Assembly (NCBI GenBank): GCA_001785115.1
Contig: MFSU01000008.1
Span: forward strand, 1 to 33,439
Direction of reading: 5' to 3'
Length of the DNA stretch: 33,439 nucleotides
Source of the DNA: Candidatus Muproteobacteria bacterium RBG_16_65_34
Lineage (GTDB): Bacteria; Pseudomonadota; Gammaproteobacteria; Acidiferrobacterales; Sulfurifustaceae
A program made the translations under genes and the position numbers. A model generated the notes under the pieces. That model ran no database searches, was not told the origin of the DNA, and was given only the letters and a program-made list of their open reading frames with translations. This document shows positions 15,297 through 21,751 of this stretch, piece by piece (position 1 is the first letter of the stretch; each line of letters begins with the position of its first letter).

Positions 15297-15356
15297 CCTA
15301 TAGCCGATAGCTTATAGCTTTTAGCTAACAGCTATCGGCTATCAGCTATAGGCTCT
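15288..15356. repeat. GCCGATAG/GGCTATC iterated-word inverted repeat after livM
   Basis: AGCCGATAGCCTATAGCCGATAGCTTATAGC on the left faces GCTATCGGCTATCAGCTATAGGCTC on the right, across TTTTAGCTAACA. It supplies the livM stop codon and ends about 15 nt before the GTG start of the four-helix-bundle gene. Its last unit matches those at 13465-13480 and 15733-15747. Confidence 0.8.
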
Positions 15357-15371
15357 AAAAGGAGATATTCC

Positions 15372-15731
15372 GTGAAGGACTTCAAGAAACTGAAGGTATG
15401 GGAAAAGGCGCATGCGTTGACGTTACGAATATATCAAGTGTCGAGATCGTTCCCGAGGGAAGAGCTTTATGGACTCACAAGCCAGATGCGCCGCGCCGCG
15501 GCCTCTATTCCTACAAATATTGCGGAAGGTTACGGTCGTGGGAGAGATACGGAGTTTGCACGGTTTATGGAGATCTCGTCCGGTTCCTCCTGCGAACTCG
15601 AGTACCAGTTGATGCTGGCGCACGATCTGAAATATCTGCCTCGTGACGAGCTTGAATCGCTGTCTGCGGAGCTGGCCGAAGTAAAGCGGATGCTCAATGT
15701 GTTTGTGAAAAAGCTAAAGGCTATCGGCTAA
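15372..15731 (+). CDS. Four-helix-bundle protein (23S rRNA intervening-sequence/S23 family)
   Basis: 119 aa, the usual family size. The motif set LKVWEKAHALTLRIYQVSRSFPREELYGLTSQMRRAAASIPTNIAEGYGR (about 6-56), then EFARFMEISSGSSCELEYQLMLAHDLKYL, is diagnostic for the family first found in spirochaete 23S rRNA insertions. Members form pentameric four-helix bundles; the function is unclear. The start is GTG with AGGAG eight nt upstream. It splits the liv operon between livM and livG. Its base composition is visibly lower in G+C than the liv genes and it is framed by repeats at both ends, indicating later insertion. The stop TAA overlaps the livG ATG (TAATG), and the last residues (KAIG) are repeat-encoded. 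Confidence 0.88.
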   Translation: MKDFKKLKVWEKAHALTLRIYQVSRSFPREELYGLTSQMRRAAASIPTNIAEGYGRGRDTEFARFMEISSGSSCELEYQLMLAHDLKYLPRDELESLSAELAEVKRMLNVFVKKLKAIG

Positions 15732-15747
15732 TGGCTATCGGCTCTAT
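15716..15747. repeat. GGCTATCGGCT repeat joining the four-helix gene to livG
   Basis: AAAGGCTATCGGCTA is followed by ATGGCTATCGGCTCT. The first unit encodes the end and stop of the four-helix protein; the second encodes MAIGS of LivG. It is the downstream partner of the repeat at 15288-15356. Confidence 0.75.
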
Positions 15748-16450
15748 TTTGTCCGTCCGTAATCTCCACCGCGACTTCGGCGGCGTGCAGGCGTTGAAGG
15801 GCGTGGACCTCGAGGTGGCGCGCGGCTCGATCACGGGCCTCATCGGCCCGAACGGTTCCGGCAAGACCACGTTCTTCCAGGTCGTCTCCGGCATGGACCG
15901 GCAGGCCACGGGCGAGGTGATCTTCGACGGCGCGCCGATCCTGGGCTTGAAGCCCTACGAGATTTACCACCGCGGGCTGGCGCGCACGTTTCAGCTCTCG
16001 CGCGTGTTCCCGCAGTTGAGCGTGCTCGAGAACCTCATCGTCGCCGCGCATCGCAAGGACCGCGGCGCGCGCAGCCGCGCGCTCGAGCTGCTCGCGCGGG
16101 TGCGGCTCGAGGACTACGCCGAGGTCCTCGGGAGCGATCTTTCCTACGGCCAGCAGAAGCTCGTCGAGTTCCTGCGCGTGCTCATGAGCGAGCCGTCCAT
16201 GATCCTGCTCGATGAGCCGGCGGCGGGTGTGAATCCGACGCTGCGGCAGACGCTGTGGGACATGGTGCGGCACTTGAACGGTCTCGGCACCACTTTCGTC
16301 ATCATCGAGCACAACATGGAGGTGATCGCCGACCTCTGCCGGGAGGTGTATGTGCTCTCGGAGGGCGGCATCATCGCGCGCGGCGACTTCGCCGCCGTGC
16401 GCAGCGACGAGCGCGTGCTCGAGGCCTACTTCGGGCGGGCGCGGCAATGA
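15731..16450 (+). CDS. livG: ABC transporter ATPase LivG
   Basis: 239 aa. Walker A GPNGSGKT (39-46), Q-loop region ARTFQLSRVFPQLSVLENL (84-102), signature LSYGQQKLVEF (137-147), Walker B MILLDEPAAGVNP (157-169) and switch His194 (IIEHNM). The family-typical long Q-loop distinguishes LivG from LivF. The first residues MAIGS are encoded by the repeat 15716-15747; conserved sequence begins at ILSVRNLHRDFGG, so a native start probably lay a few codons downstream before the repeat arrived. The TAATG junction couples translation to the four-helix gene. The stop overlaps livF by 4 bp. Confidence 0.92.
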   Translation: MAIGSILSVRNLHRDFGGVQALKGVDLEVARGSITGLIGPNGSGKTTFFQVVSGMDRQATGEVIFDGAPILGLKPYEIYHRGLARTFQLSRVFPQLSVLENLIVAAHRKDRGARSRALELLARVRLEDYAEVLGSDLSYGQQKLVEFLRVLMSEPSMILLDEPAAGVNPTLRQTLWDMVRHLNGLGTTFVIIEHNMEVIADLCREVYVLSEGGIIARGDFAAVRSDERVLEAYFGRARQ

Positions 16451-17175
16451 CCGAGCCGCTGCTGGCGATTCGCGGGCTCGAAACCGCTTACGGCGCGGTG
16501 CAGGTACTCTTCGGCGTGGAACTGGATGTCCATCCCGGCGAGATCGTCGCCGTCATCGGCCCGAACGGCGCCGGCAAGTCCACGGTCATCAAGACGGTCA
16601 TCGGGTTGGCGCGATCGAGCAAGGGCTCGATCCGCTTCGCAGGCGAGGAGATCTCGCGCATGGCCCCGCACCGCATCCCGGCGCTCGGTATCGGCTACGT
16701 GCCGCAGGGGCGGATCGTGTTCGCGCGCATGACGGTGGAGGACAACCTCGAGATGGGCGCATTCCTCATCGGGGAGCGCGCGCGGCGGCGCCGGGCGGTG
16801 GACGCGGTGTTTGCGCAGTTCCCGCGGCTCCACGAGCGCCGCGCGCAGCTCGCCGGGTCGCTCTCGGGCGGCGAGCAGCAGATGCTCGCCATCGGTCGCG
16901 CCCTCATGCTCGACCCCAGGCTCGTCATTCTCGATGAGCCCTCGCTCGGGCTTTCGCCCAAGTACGTCGATCTGATCTTCGAGCAGCTTGTGGACCTCAA
17001 GCGTCAGGGCCGCACGCTGCTCATGGTCGAGCAGAACGCGGCGCGGGCGCTCGAGCTCGCCGATCGCGGTTATGCGCTGGAGCTTGGCCGCAACCGCTAC
17101 AGCGACAGCGGCGCGGCGCTGCTTGCCAACCCGGAAGTGCGGCGCATGTATCTCGGCGGGGCGGGGCGCGCCTGA
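16447..17175 (+). CDS. livF: ABC transporter ATPase LivF
   Basis: 242 aa. Walker A GPNGAGKS (38-45), Q-loop GIGYVPQGRIVFARMTVEDNL (81-101), signature SLSGGEQQMLAIGRAL (138-153), Walker B LVILDEPSLGLSP (159-171). Gln196 (MVEQN) stands in the switch position, as is normal in LivF. It works with LivG on the LivH/LivM channel. The ATG overlaps the livG stop (ATGA). It is the last gene of the operon; the repeat 17189-17263 follows 13 nt after the stop. Confidence 0.92.
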   Translation: MTEPLLAIRGLETAYGAVQVLFGVELDVHPGEIVAVIGPNGAGKSTVIKTVIGLARSSKGSIRFAGEEISRMAPHRIPALGIGYVPQGRIVFARMTVEDNLEMGAFLIGERARRRRAVDAVFAQFPRLHERRAQLAGSLSGGEQQMLAIGRALMLDPRLVILDEPSLGLSPKYVDLIFEQLVDLKRQGRTLLMVEQNAARALELADRGYALELGRNRYSDSGAALLANPEVRRMYLGGAGRA

Positions 17176-17188
17176 GCGCCTGAAAAAG

Positions 17189-17263
17189 AATGGACAGGAT
17201 TAACAGGATTTCTCAGGATTTACAGGATTAAGACTCAAGACTCAAGACAACCCCTGTCCATTC
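17189..17263. repeat. CAGGATT-type repeat with most of the right arm missing
   Basis: The left arm 17189-17230 (four units) is complete. It is followed by AGACTCAAGACTCAAGAC and only the tip of an inverse arm, CTGTCCATTC (17254-17263). The copy seems to have lost most of its right arm. From there to 17415 I see only a GC-rich leader of the CBS gene; TATATTGTATAAA near 17297-17309 is AT-rich but has no matching -35. Confidence 0.7.
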
Positions 17264-17415
17264 CGCTTTTCTCTGCGCCCTCTGCGGTGGACAATCTATA
17301 TTGTATAAAAGGGGCGGTTGCGTACCGCGAAACGCGACGCTGCCGGCCGCACCGCCGGGCCGGGCGAACTTCGCCCCCGGGTTTCCGCTCTCTTTAAGGA
17401 AAGGAGGACCTCATC

Positions 17416-17835
17416 ATGGCAGCCATCACCGAAAAAATCGAGCGTCAGGTCGCACTCCTGGACGAGAACAAGACCGTGCTGGAGGCGGCGACGCTGATGG
17501 TCGACAAACATATCGGCTCGGTCGTCGTGACCCGCTCGTCCCGGGTCGTGGGTCTTTTCACGGAACGCGATCTCATGCGCCGGATCGCGCATGCGCGGGA
17601 AGACTCCTCGACGGTGAAGCTCAAGGACGCGATGCGCGCCGATGCGCCGCGGGTGGCGCCCGATGAGCGCTGCGAGCGCTGCATCGATCTCATGAAGGAG
17701 CACCGGTGCCGCCACCTGCTGGTGTACGACGCCGACGCCTTTGTCGGCATTATCTCCCTGCGCGACCTGCTGGTGCTTTTGCTCGAAGAGAAGGAAGAGC
17801 TGATCCGCCAGTTGACGAAGTACATTACGGGTTAA
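17416..17835 (+). CDS. CBS-domain-pair protein
   Basis: 139 aa, consisting only of two CBS motifs. CBS1 (about 14-60) has NKTVLEAATLMVDKHIGSVVVTRSSRVVGLFTERDLMRRI. CBS2 (about 72-125) has APDERCERCIDLMKEHRCRHLLVYDADAFVGIISLRDLL. Such stand-alone proteins form dimers that bind adenosine nucleotides and act as energy sensors or regulators of partner proteins. The partner is not evident here. The ATG follows AAGGAAAGGAGG, a strong ribosome site. It is monocistronic, between repeats. Confidence 0.88.
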   Translation: MAAITEKIERQVALLDENKTVLEAATLMVDKHIGSVVVTRSSRVVGLFTERDLMRRIAHAREDSSTVKLKDAMRADAPRVAPDERCERCIDLMKEHRCRHLLVYDADAFVGIISLRDLLVLLLEEKEELIRQLTKYITG

Positions 17836-17884
17836 GGGTTTTTATGAGTTTTTGACGCGGAGACGCAGAGGCGCAATAAATCAG

Positions 17885-17994
17885 AATGGACAGGATTAAC
17901 AGGATTAACAAGATTAAACCTAGAAAAAGCAGTTAACCGCCATTTTAAGGTTTAATCCTGTTAATCCTGAGAAATCCTGTTAATCCTGTCTATT
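17885..17994. repeat. Iterated-word inverted repeat (CAGGATT type)
   Basis: The left arm 17885-17920 ends AAGATTAAACC. The right arm 17949-17994 begins GGTTTAATCC and ends CTGTCTATT. The words GACGCAGAGGCGCAATAA (17857-17874) just before belong to the GCAAAGAC class. The block lies after the CBS gene and could end its transcript. The rest of the gap to 18127 shows nothing I recognise. Confidence 0.82.
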
Positions 17995-18127
17995 TGTTTT
18001 TCCGTTCTCCGCGATCTCTGCGACAAGCGCTCACATCGGCAGGATGCGGAAAAACCTGGTTTTTGGCATCTCGTTACCGCCAGCGCCAGCATTTTCGGCA
18101 GCCCGACAGACGCACCCAGGGTGCGGC

Positions 18128-18142
18128 TGGCACGGATTATGC
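18128..18142 (+). promoter_or_regulatory. Sigma-54 promoter motif
   Basis: TGGCACG, four bases, ATGCT: the invariant GG (18129-18130) and GC (18141-18142) are exactly 10 nt apart, and the -24 half is a perfect match to the RpoN consensus TGGCACG. The -12 half differs at one position (ATGC for TTGC). Transcription would begin near 18154, about 30 nt upstream of the 64-aa gene. No enhancer-binding protein gene is in the window. Confidence 0.72.
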
Positions 18143-18185
18143 TACATCTTGGGACACGGACGGCACGCAACCCAAGGAGGCGGTA

Positions 18186-18380
18186 ATGGCCACAAGAACA
18201 GGGAACCAGAGGATTCAACGCGAAACCGGCGCCGGACGCACCGGCAAGATCATTTCGCTGCCGAGCCCCAAGCGCGCGGCCCCAGGCGAAGGCTTGGTCT
18301 GCCGCTACGGAGTTGTCGTCGGACACACCTCGATCGAGGGGCTCGAACTCGATGAGATCGAATTCCTCGAGGCCGCCTGA
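18186..18380 (+). CDS. Hypothetical 64-aa protein
   Basis: 64 aa with no recognised family. The N-terminal half is basic and hydrophilic (TRTGNQRIQRETGAGRTGKI). The C-terminal half is ordered-looking and acidic, with GLVCRYGVVVGHTSIEG then LELDEIEFLEAA, and holds one Cys. There is no signal peptide or membrane segment. The ATG follows AAGGAGGCGGTA, an excellent ribosome site, and the sigma-54 motif stands at the right distance, so the gene is likely real although small. The function is unknown. Confidence 0.7.
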   Translation: MATRTGNQRIQRETGAGRTGKIISLPSPKRAAPGEGLVCRYGVVVGHTSIEGLELDEIEFLEAA

Positions 18381-18468
18381 AGCGGCCCGCGCCGGAAGAA
18401 CCCCATCCCCGGCCTGACGAAGGCCGTTGATCCCATTACCCCGGCCACCGCCGGGTCCTCCTCCTCCG

Positions 18469-18490
18469 CCCCCTTCGGGGGTTCGCTGTT
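18469..18490. terminator. Possible terminator between convergent genes
   Basis: CCCCC-TTC-GGGGG (18469-18481) is followed on the plus strand by TTCGCTGTT, only a weak T-run. It lies 89 bp after the 64-aa gene and touches the stop of the GGDEF-EAL gene on the other strand. Two more GC hairpins (CGGCCT/AGGCCG at 18410-18426 and CCGGC/GCCGG around 18441-18454) lie upstream of it. Confidence 0.35.
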
Positions 18491-21263
18491 ACTCCGTCAA
18501 TTGCTCTCCGATCGGGCAGGGCCGATGGATGCCGAAGCCCTGGGCGTAATCCACGCCGAGCTCTTTCAGCTTGGCATGAATAGCGTCGGTTTCCACGTAC
18601 TCGGCGATGGTCTTGATGCCCATGACTTGGCCGACCCGGTTGATCGCGTCCACCATGGTGTAGTCGGTCTGGTTGTCGGCGATGTTCTGGACGATGGTAC
18701 CGTCGATCTTCAAGTAATCCACCGGCAGGTTCTTGAGATAGGCGAAGGACGACATGCCGCTGCCGAAATCATCGAGCGCGAACCGACAGCCCAGCTCCTT
18801 GAGCTGGCGCATGAAGGCGATGGCGCTGTCGAGATGCGCCACCGCGGCGGTCTCGGTAATCTCGAAACAAAGCGACTGCGCCGGCACCCCGCGCGCCTCG
18901 ATCTCGGCGCGGATGAACTCGGCCATCTGCTTGTCGGCGAGCGAGGTCGCCGATAGATTGATGAAGCACATCCGCGCACCCTCGCGCCTGTCTGCGTGCG
19001 ACGCACAGGCAGGGTCACCGCCACCGGATCGATCGAGCGCACCGAGCGCCCGGCGTATCACCCAGCGGTCGATGGCGGGCATGAGATTATAGCGCTCCGC
19101 AGCCGGGATGAAGGCCGTGGGCGGGACGATGGCCCCGGACTCATCCAGCATGCGCACCAGCGCCTCGCAGTAACGGCGCGGGGCGTGCGTCGCCTGCACG
19201 GGGACGATGGCCTGGCAGTGGAGCGTGAAGCGGTCCTCCTCCAGCGCCTTGCGGATTCTCGATACCCAGTGCATTTCGTTCTGGCGCCGTTGCAGTTCCG
19301 CGTCCTCATGCGCATAGAGCTGCACGCGGTTGCGTCCCTTGTCCTTCGCGGCGTAGCACGCGGCGTCGGCCTGGCTCAATACCTCCACGGGACTGCCGCA
19401 TTCGCGGGTGATCGGCACCATGCCGATGCTCACGCCGATCTCGAAGGTCGTTCCCTCCCACACGAAGCGGAACTCGTTCACGACCCGCACGATGTCGTCG
19501 GCGAGCCGCTGCGCCGGCTCCAGGTGGCATGAGTCGATCAGCACGCCGAACTCATCGCCCCCGAGCCGCGCGAGCGTGTCGGTGTCGCGCACGCGGTTCT
19601 TCAGCAGGAAGCTCAACTGCCGCAGCAGCTTGTCGCCCGCGATGTGGCCGCAGGTGTCGTTGACGAGCTTGAACTGATCGAGGTCGAGATAGCACAGCAC
19701 GTGCTGCTCGTCGCGCACCTTGGCGCGCTCCACAAGCTCGGTGAGGCGGCGCTCGAATTCGCGCCGGTTGACAAGGCCGGTGAGGGCATCGTGGGTGGCA
19801 TGGTGCGAGAGCAGATGCGGAGCGTTGCGCATGAGGGTGACGTCGTAGAACACCATCACGGCCCCGACGATATCGCCCTGACGGTTGCGCACCGGTGCGG
19901 CGGAGTCCTCGATCGCACGCTCGATGCCGTTGCGGCTCATGAGCACCGTGTTGTTCTCAAGCCCCACGATACGCGCCTCGCGCAGGCATCGCTCCACCGG
20001 GTTCGTCAGGGGTTCGCGCGTGAGGCCGCTGACGATGTGGAACACCTCCTTGAGTGCGCGGCCCTTGGCCTCGGTGATGGTCCAGCCGGTGAGCGTCTCG
20101 GCGATCGGGTTCAGGTACTCGATGCGCGCGTCGGCGTCCGTGGTGATGACGGCGTCGCCGATCGAGTGCAGCGTCACCTCGGCGCGCTCCTTCTCGTGAA
20201 ACAGGGTATCGGCGGTCTTGCGCACCCGCAGGATGCTCCCGATCGCGAGTCCGAGCGTGAGGAGCAGCAGGGCGATCTGCGTGACGAAGATCCGCTCACC
20301 GCGCGCGGCATCCTGCGTCGCCTTTTCCTCGATCACCCGGGAGGTGGCGGCGGCGACCGCGAGGACGGAGCCGATGGCATCGGTCGCGCTCTTGAGCCAG
20401 GCCTCGCCCCCCATGGGATAGGCCCCTTTTCGGATGCCGCGGTAGACGGCGGCGCGGGTCTCGTTGAAGCGGCCGAGGAAACCCCGCTCCATGCCCTCGA
20501 TGGCGTGCCGGATACGGGGATCGGTGTCGGGGAGGTTCTTCATGATCTGGAACATGCCCGCGTTCTGGTCCACCACCCCGCGGAAGGCATAGAGCGACTC
20601 CAGCATCTCCGGCGGCAGCGGCTGCTCGGCGCTGATGAATATGGCGAGCAGCCCGCGCTCCATCCCGGCGTACTCGCTCATGAGCCAGGCGCGGTGCTTG
20701 ACGGTGAGGTTGAGCTGGGTGATCTCGCTGGGGGAATCGGCCGGCGTGAAGGCGGTCTCGCGCAGGAGCGAGGTGTTGGCGATGAAGCGGCTGCTGATGT
20801 CGAACCATTCCCGGGCTTCGATCGCCCGCCGCCGGCGCGCGAGGGTTTCGTCCACGCGCTCGCGTGCCGCCGCAAGCGCCGCGTGCGCTGCAACGGCCTG
20901 CGTGAGCACGGCGTGAAAACCCGCCGCCGGCGGCAGCATTTGCGCGATTTCGCGCGCGGTCGCCAGCGCCTCGCGCCAGCGCGCGTCGCCCTGATCGCGC
21001 AACCCGCGGATCTTCTGCCGCATCCCGGCGTCGACCCGGCGTTTCGAGGCGAGCCCCGCGGCGGTCATGCCGCGCTCCACCGCCTCGATGCCGGCGGCCT
21101 CGATGATCCTGTCCGCCATGGCGTTGGTACGCACGATCCGATGTCCGGCGGCCTGCTTGCGGTATCCGTCCCAGGCGAGGTGGCTCGCGAGCGCGAAGAT
21201 AAAAAGCGCGAGGATGCCGATCGAGGTATTGATGATCCGTTTGGAGTCGAAGATGCGGGTCAT
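18489..21263 (-). CDS. Membrane PAS-GGDEF-EAL c-di-GMP enzyme (paralogue 1)
   Basis: 924 aa. TM helix about 12-30, a helical periplasmic region 31-323 resembling nitrate-sensor-like helical bundles, TM 325-345, PAS 358-480 (LHSIGDAVITTDADARIEYLN), GGDEF 487-650 and EAL 660-920. GGDEF is intact (568-572), with the inhibitory site RDTD five residues before it (559-562). EAL is intact at 700-702 (CEALVRM), with FINLS, FEITE, DDFGSG (831-836), LKID (851-854), AEYVE and QGFGIHRP. It is probably bifunctional or phosphodiesterase-dominant. Between RRAL and MCFINLS it holds about ten extra residues (DPACASHAD) encoded by a palindromic 24-mer (18990-19013). A close paralogue lies at 26525-29278. No clear ribosome site precedes the ATG. 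Confidence 0.9.
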   Translation of the reverse strand: MTRIFDSKRIINTSIGILALFIFALASHLAWDGYRKQAAGHRIVRTNAMADRIIEAAGIEAVERGMTAAGLASKRRVDAGMRQKIRGLRDQGDARWREALATAREIAQMLPPAAGFHAVLTQAVAAHAALAAARERVDETLARRRRAIEAREWFDISSRFIANTSLLRETAFTPADSPSEITQLNLTVKHRAWLMSEYAGMERGLLAIFISAEQPLPPEMLESLYAFRGVVDQNAGMFQIMKNLPDTDPRIRHAIEGMERGFLGRFNETRAAVYRGIRKGAYPMGGEAWLKSATDAIGSVLAVAAATSRVIEEKATQDAARGERIFVTQIALLLLTLGLAIGSILRVRKTADTLFHEKERAEVTLHSIGDAVITTDADARIEYLNPIAETLTGWTITEAKGRALKEVFHIVSGLTREPLTNPVERCLREARIVGLENNTVLMSRNGIERAIEDSAAPVRNRQGDIVGAVMVFYDVTLMRNAPHLLSHHATHDALTGLVNRREFERRLTELVERAKVRDEQHVLCYLDLDQFKLVNDTCGHIAGDKLLRQLSFLLKNRVRDTDTLARLGGDEFGVLIDSCHLEPAQRLADDIVRVVNEFRFVWEGTTFEIGVSIGMVPITRECGSPVEVLSQADAACYAAKDKGRNRVQLYAHEDAELQRRQNEMHWVSRIRKALEEDRFTLHCQAIVPVQATHAPRRYCEALVRMLDESGAIVPPTAFIPAAERYNLMPAIDRWVIRRALGALDRSGGGDPACASHADRREGARMCFINLSATSLADKQMAEFIRAEIEARGVPAQSLCFEITETAAVAHLDSAIAFMRQLKELGCRFALDDFGSGMSSFAYLKNLPVDYLKIDGTIVQNIADNQTDYTMVDAINRVGQVMGIKTIAEYVETDAIHAKLKELGVDYAQGFGIHRPCPIGEQLTE
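18990..19013. repeat. Intragenic palindromic 24-mer, copy 1
   Basis: An exact 24-nt match to 31071-31094, in the same orientation, centred on TGCGT-GCG-ACGCA. Here it lies in the EAL domain of the 18489-21263 protein and is read as PACASHAD. The paralogous protein at 26525-29278 lacks these residues at the same point, which marks an in-frame insertion. Confidence 0.75.
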
Positions 21264-21751
21264 GCGGTTTTTTTATCGTGCGTTGTTGTCCGGCCCCGCG
21301 GCGCCGCCGATTCCCCCAAGCGCGACTCGCCCGCACAGGAACCCGGGAATAAAGCGGTTATCGCTGAAAGACCCCGGGCGCCGCGGCCGTTCCCGGGCGG
21401 ATTTGTCCCCGGCGGAAGCGGCAATCGTGTTTTTAGGGCGCAGGCAGATCGACGGTGCGAAGGCGCGCAACGGATCCGGGGTGGAGGTGGAAAACGCTCC
21501 GGGGCGCCCGCGCGAAACGCTCGAGACGCGATGGGATCGCAACCGAAGGCGCGGTGCAGCAGTCGGCCTCAACCTTGCCTCCTCCCTGTTAGCAGATACG
21601 AGGGACGAGATACGAGGGGCGAGGGGAAAGGCCAACCGCCTGCTATTGCCTATACCGACCTCGTATCTTGTATCTCGTCCCTGCTTTTATAGGGGCGTAG
21701 CCCCGCGTGTTGCGTGCCGCAAATTTTCCGTTGCGCACTGTGAAAGTAGCG
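21264..21751. other. 488-bp intergenic region with a GATACGAGG inverted repeat
   Basis: There is no convincing gene. 21594-21617 (AGATACGAGGGACGAG and another unit) faces 21659-21681 (CCTCGTATCTTGTATCTCG): an iterated-word inverted repeat with a different word. GGGGC-GTA-GCCCC (21692-21704) is a small hairpin just past the P-type ATPase stop. The promoter of the GGDEF-EAL gene should lie in 21264-21500, but I cannot name boxes. No c-di-GMP riboswitch is recognisable. Confidence 0.6.

Noticed and set aside
12216-17175. Urea transporter (UrtABCDE)
   Set aside because: LivH is 293 aa, while UrtB is usually about 500 aa with an extra N-terminal domain, and no urease genes are near. Branched-chain amino acid type is the safer call.
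18489-21263. Loss of c-di-GMP product inhibition in the GGDEF proteins
   Set aside because: An RxxD site five residues before GGDEF is present in all three (RDTD, RDTD, READ).
21264-21751. A c-di-GMP (GEMM) riboswitch near the GGDEF-EAL genes
   Set aside because: I looked for the GEMM core and found none of its conserved stretches in the intergenic regions.
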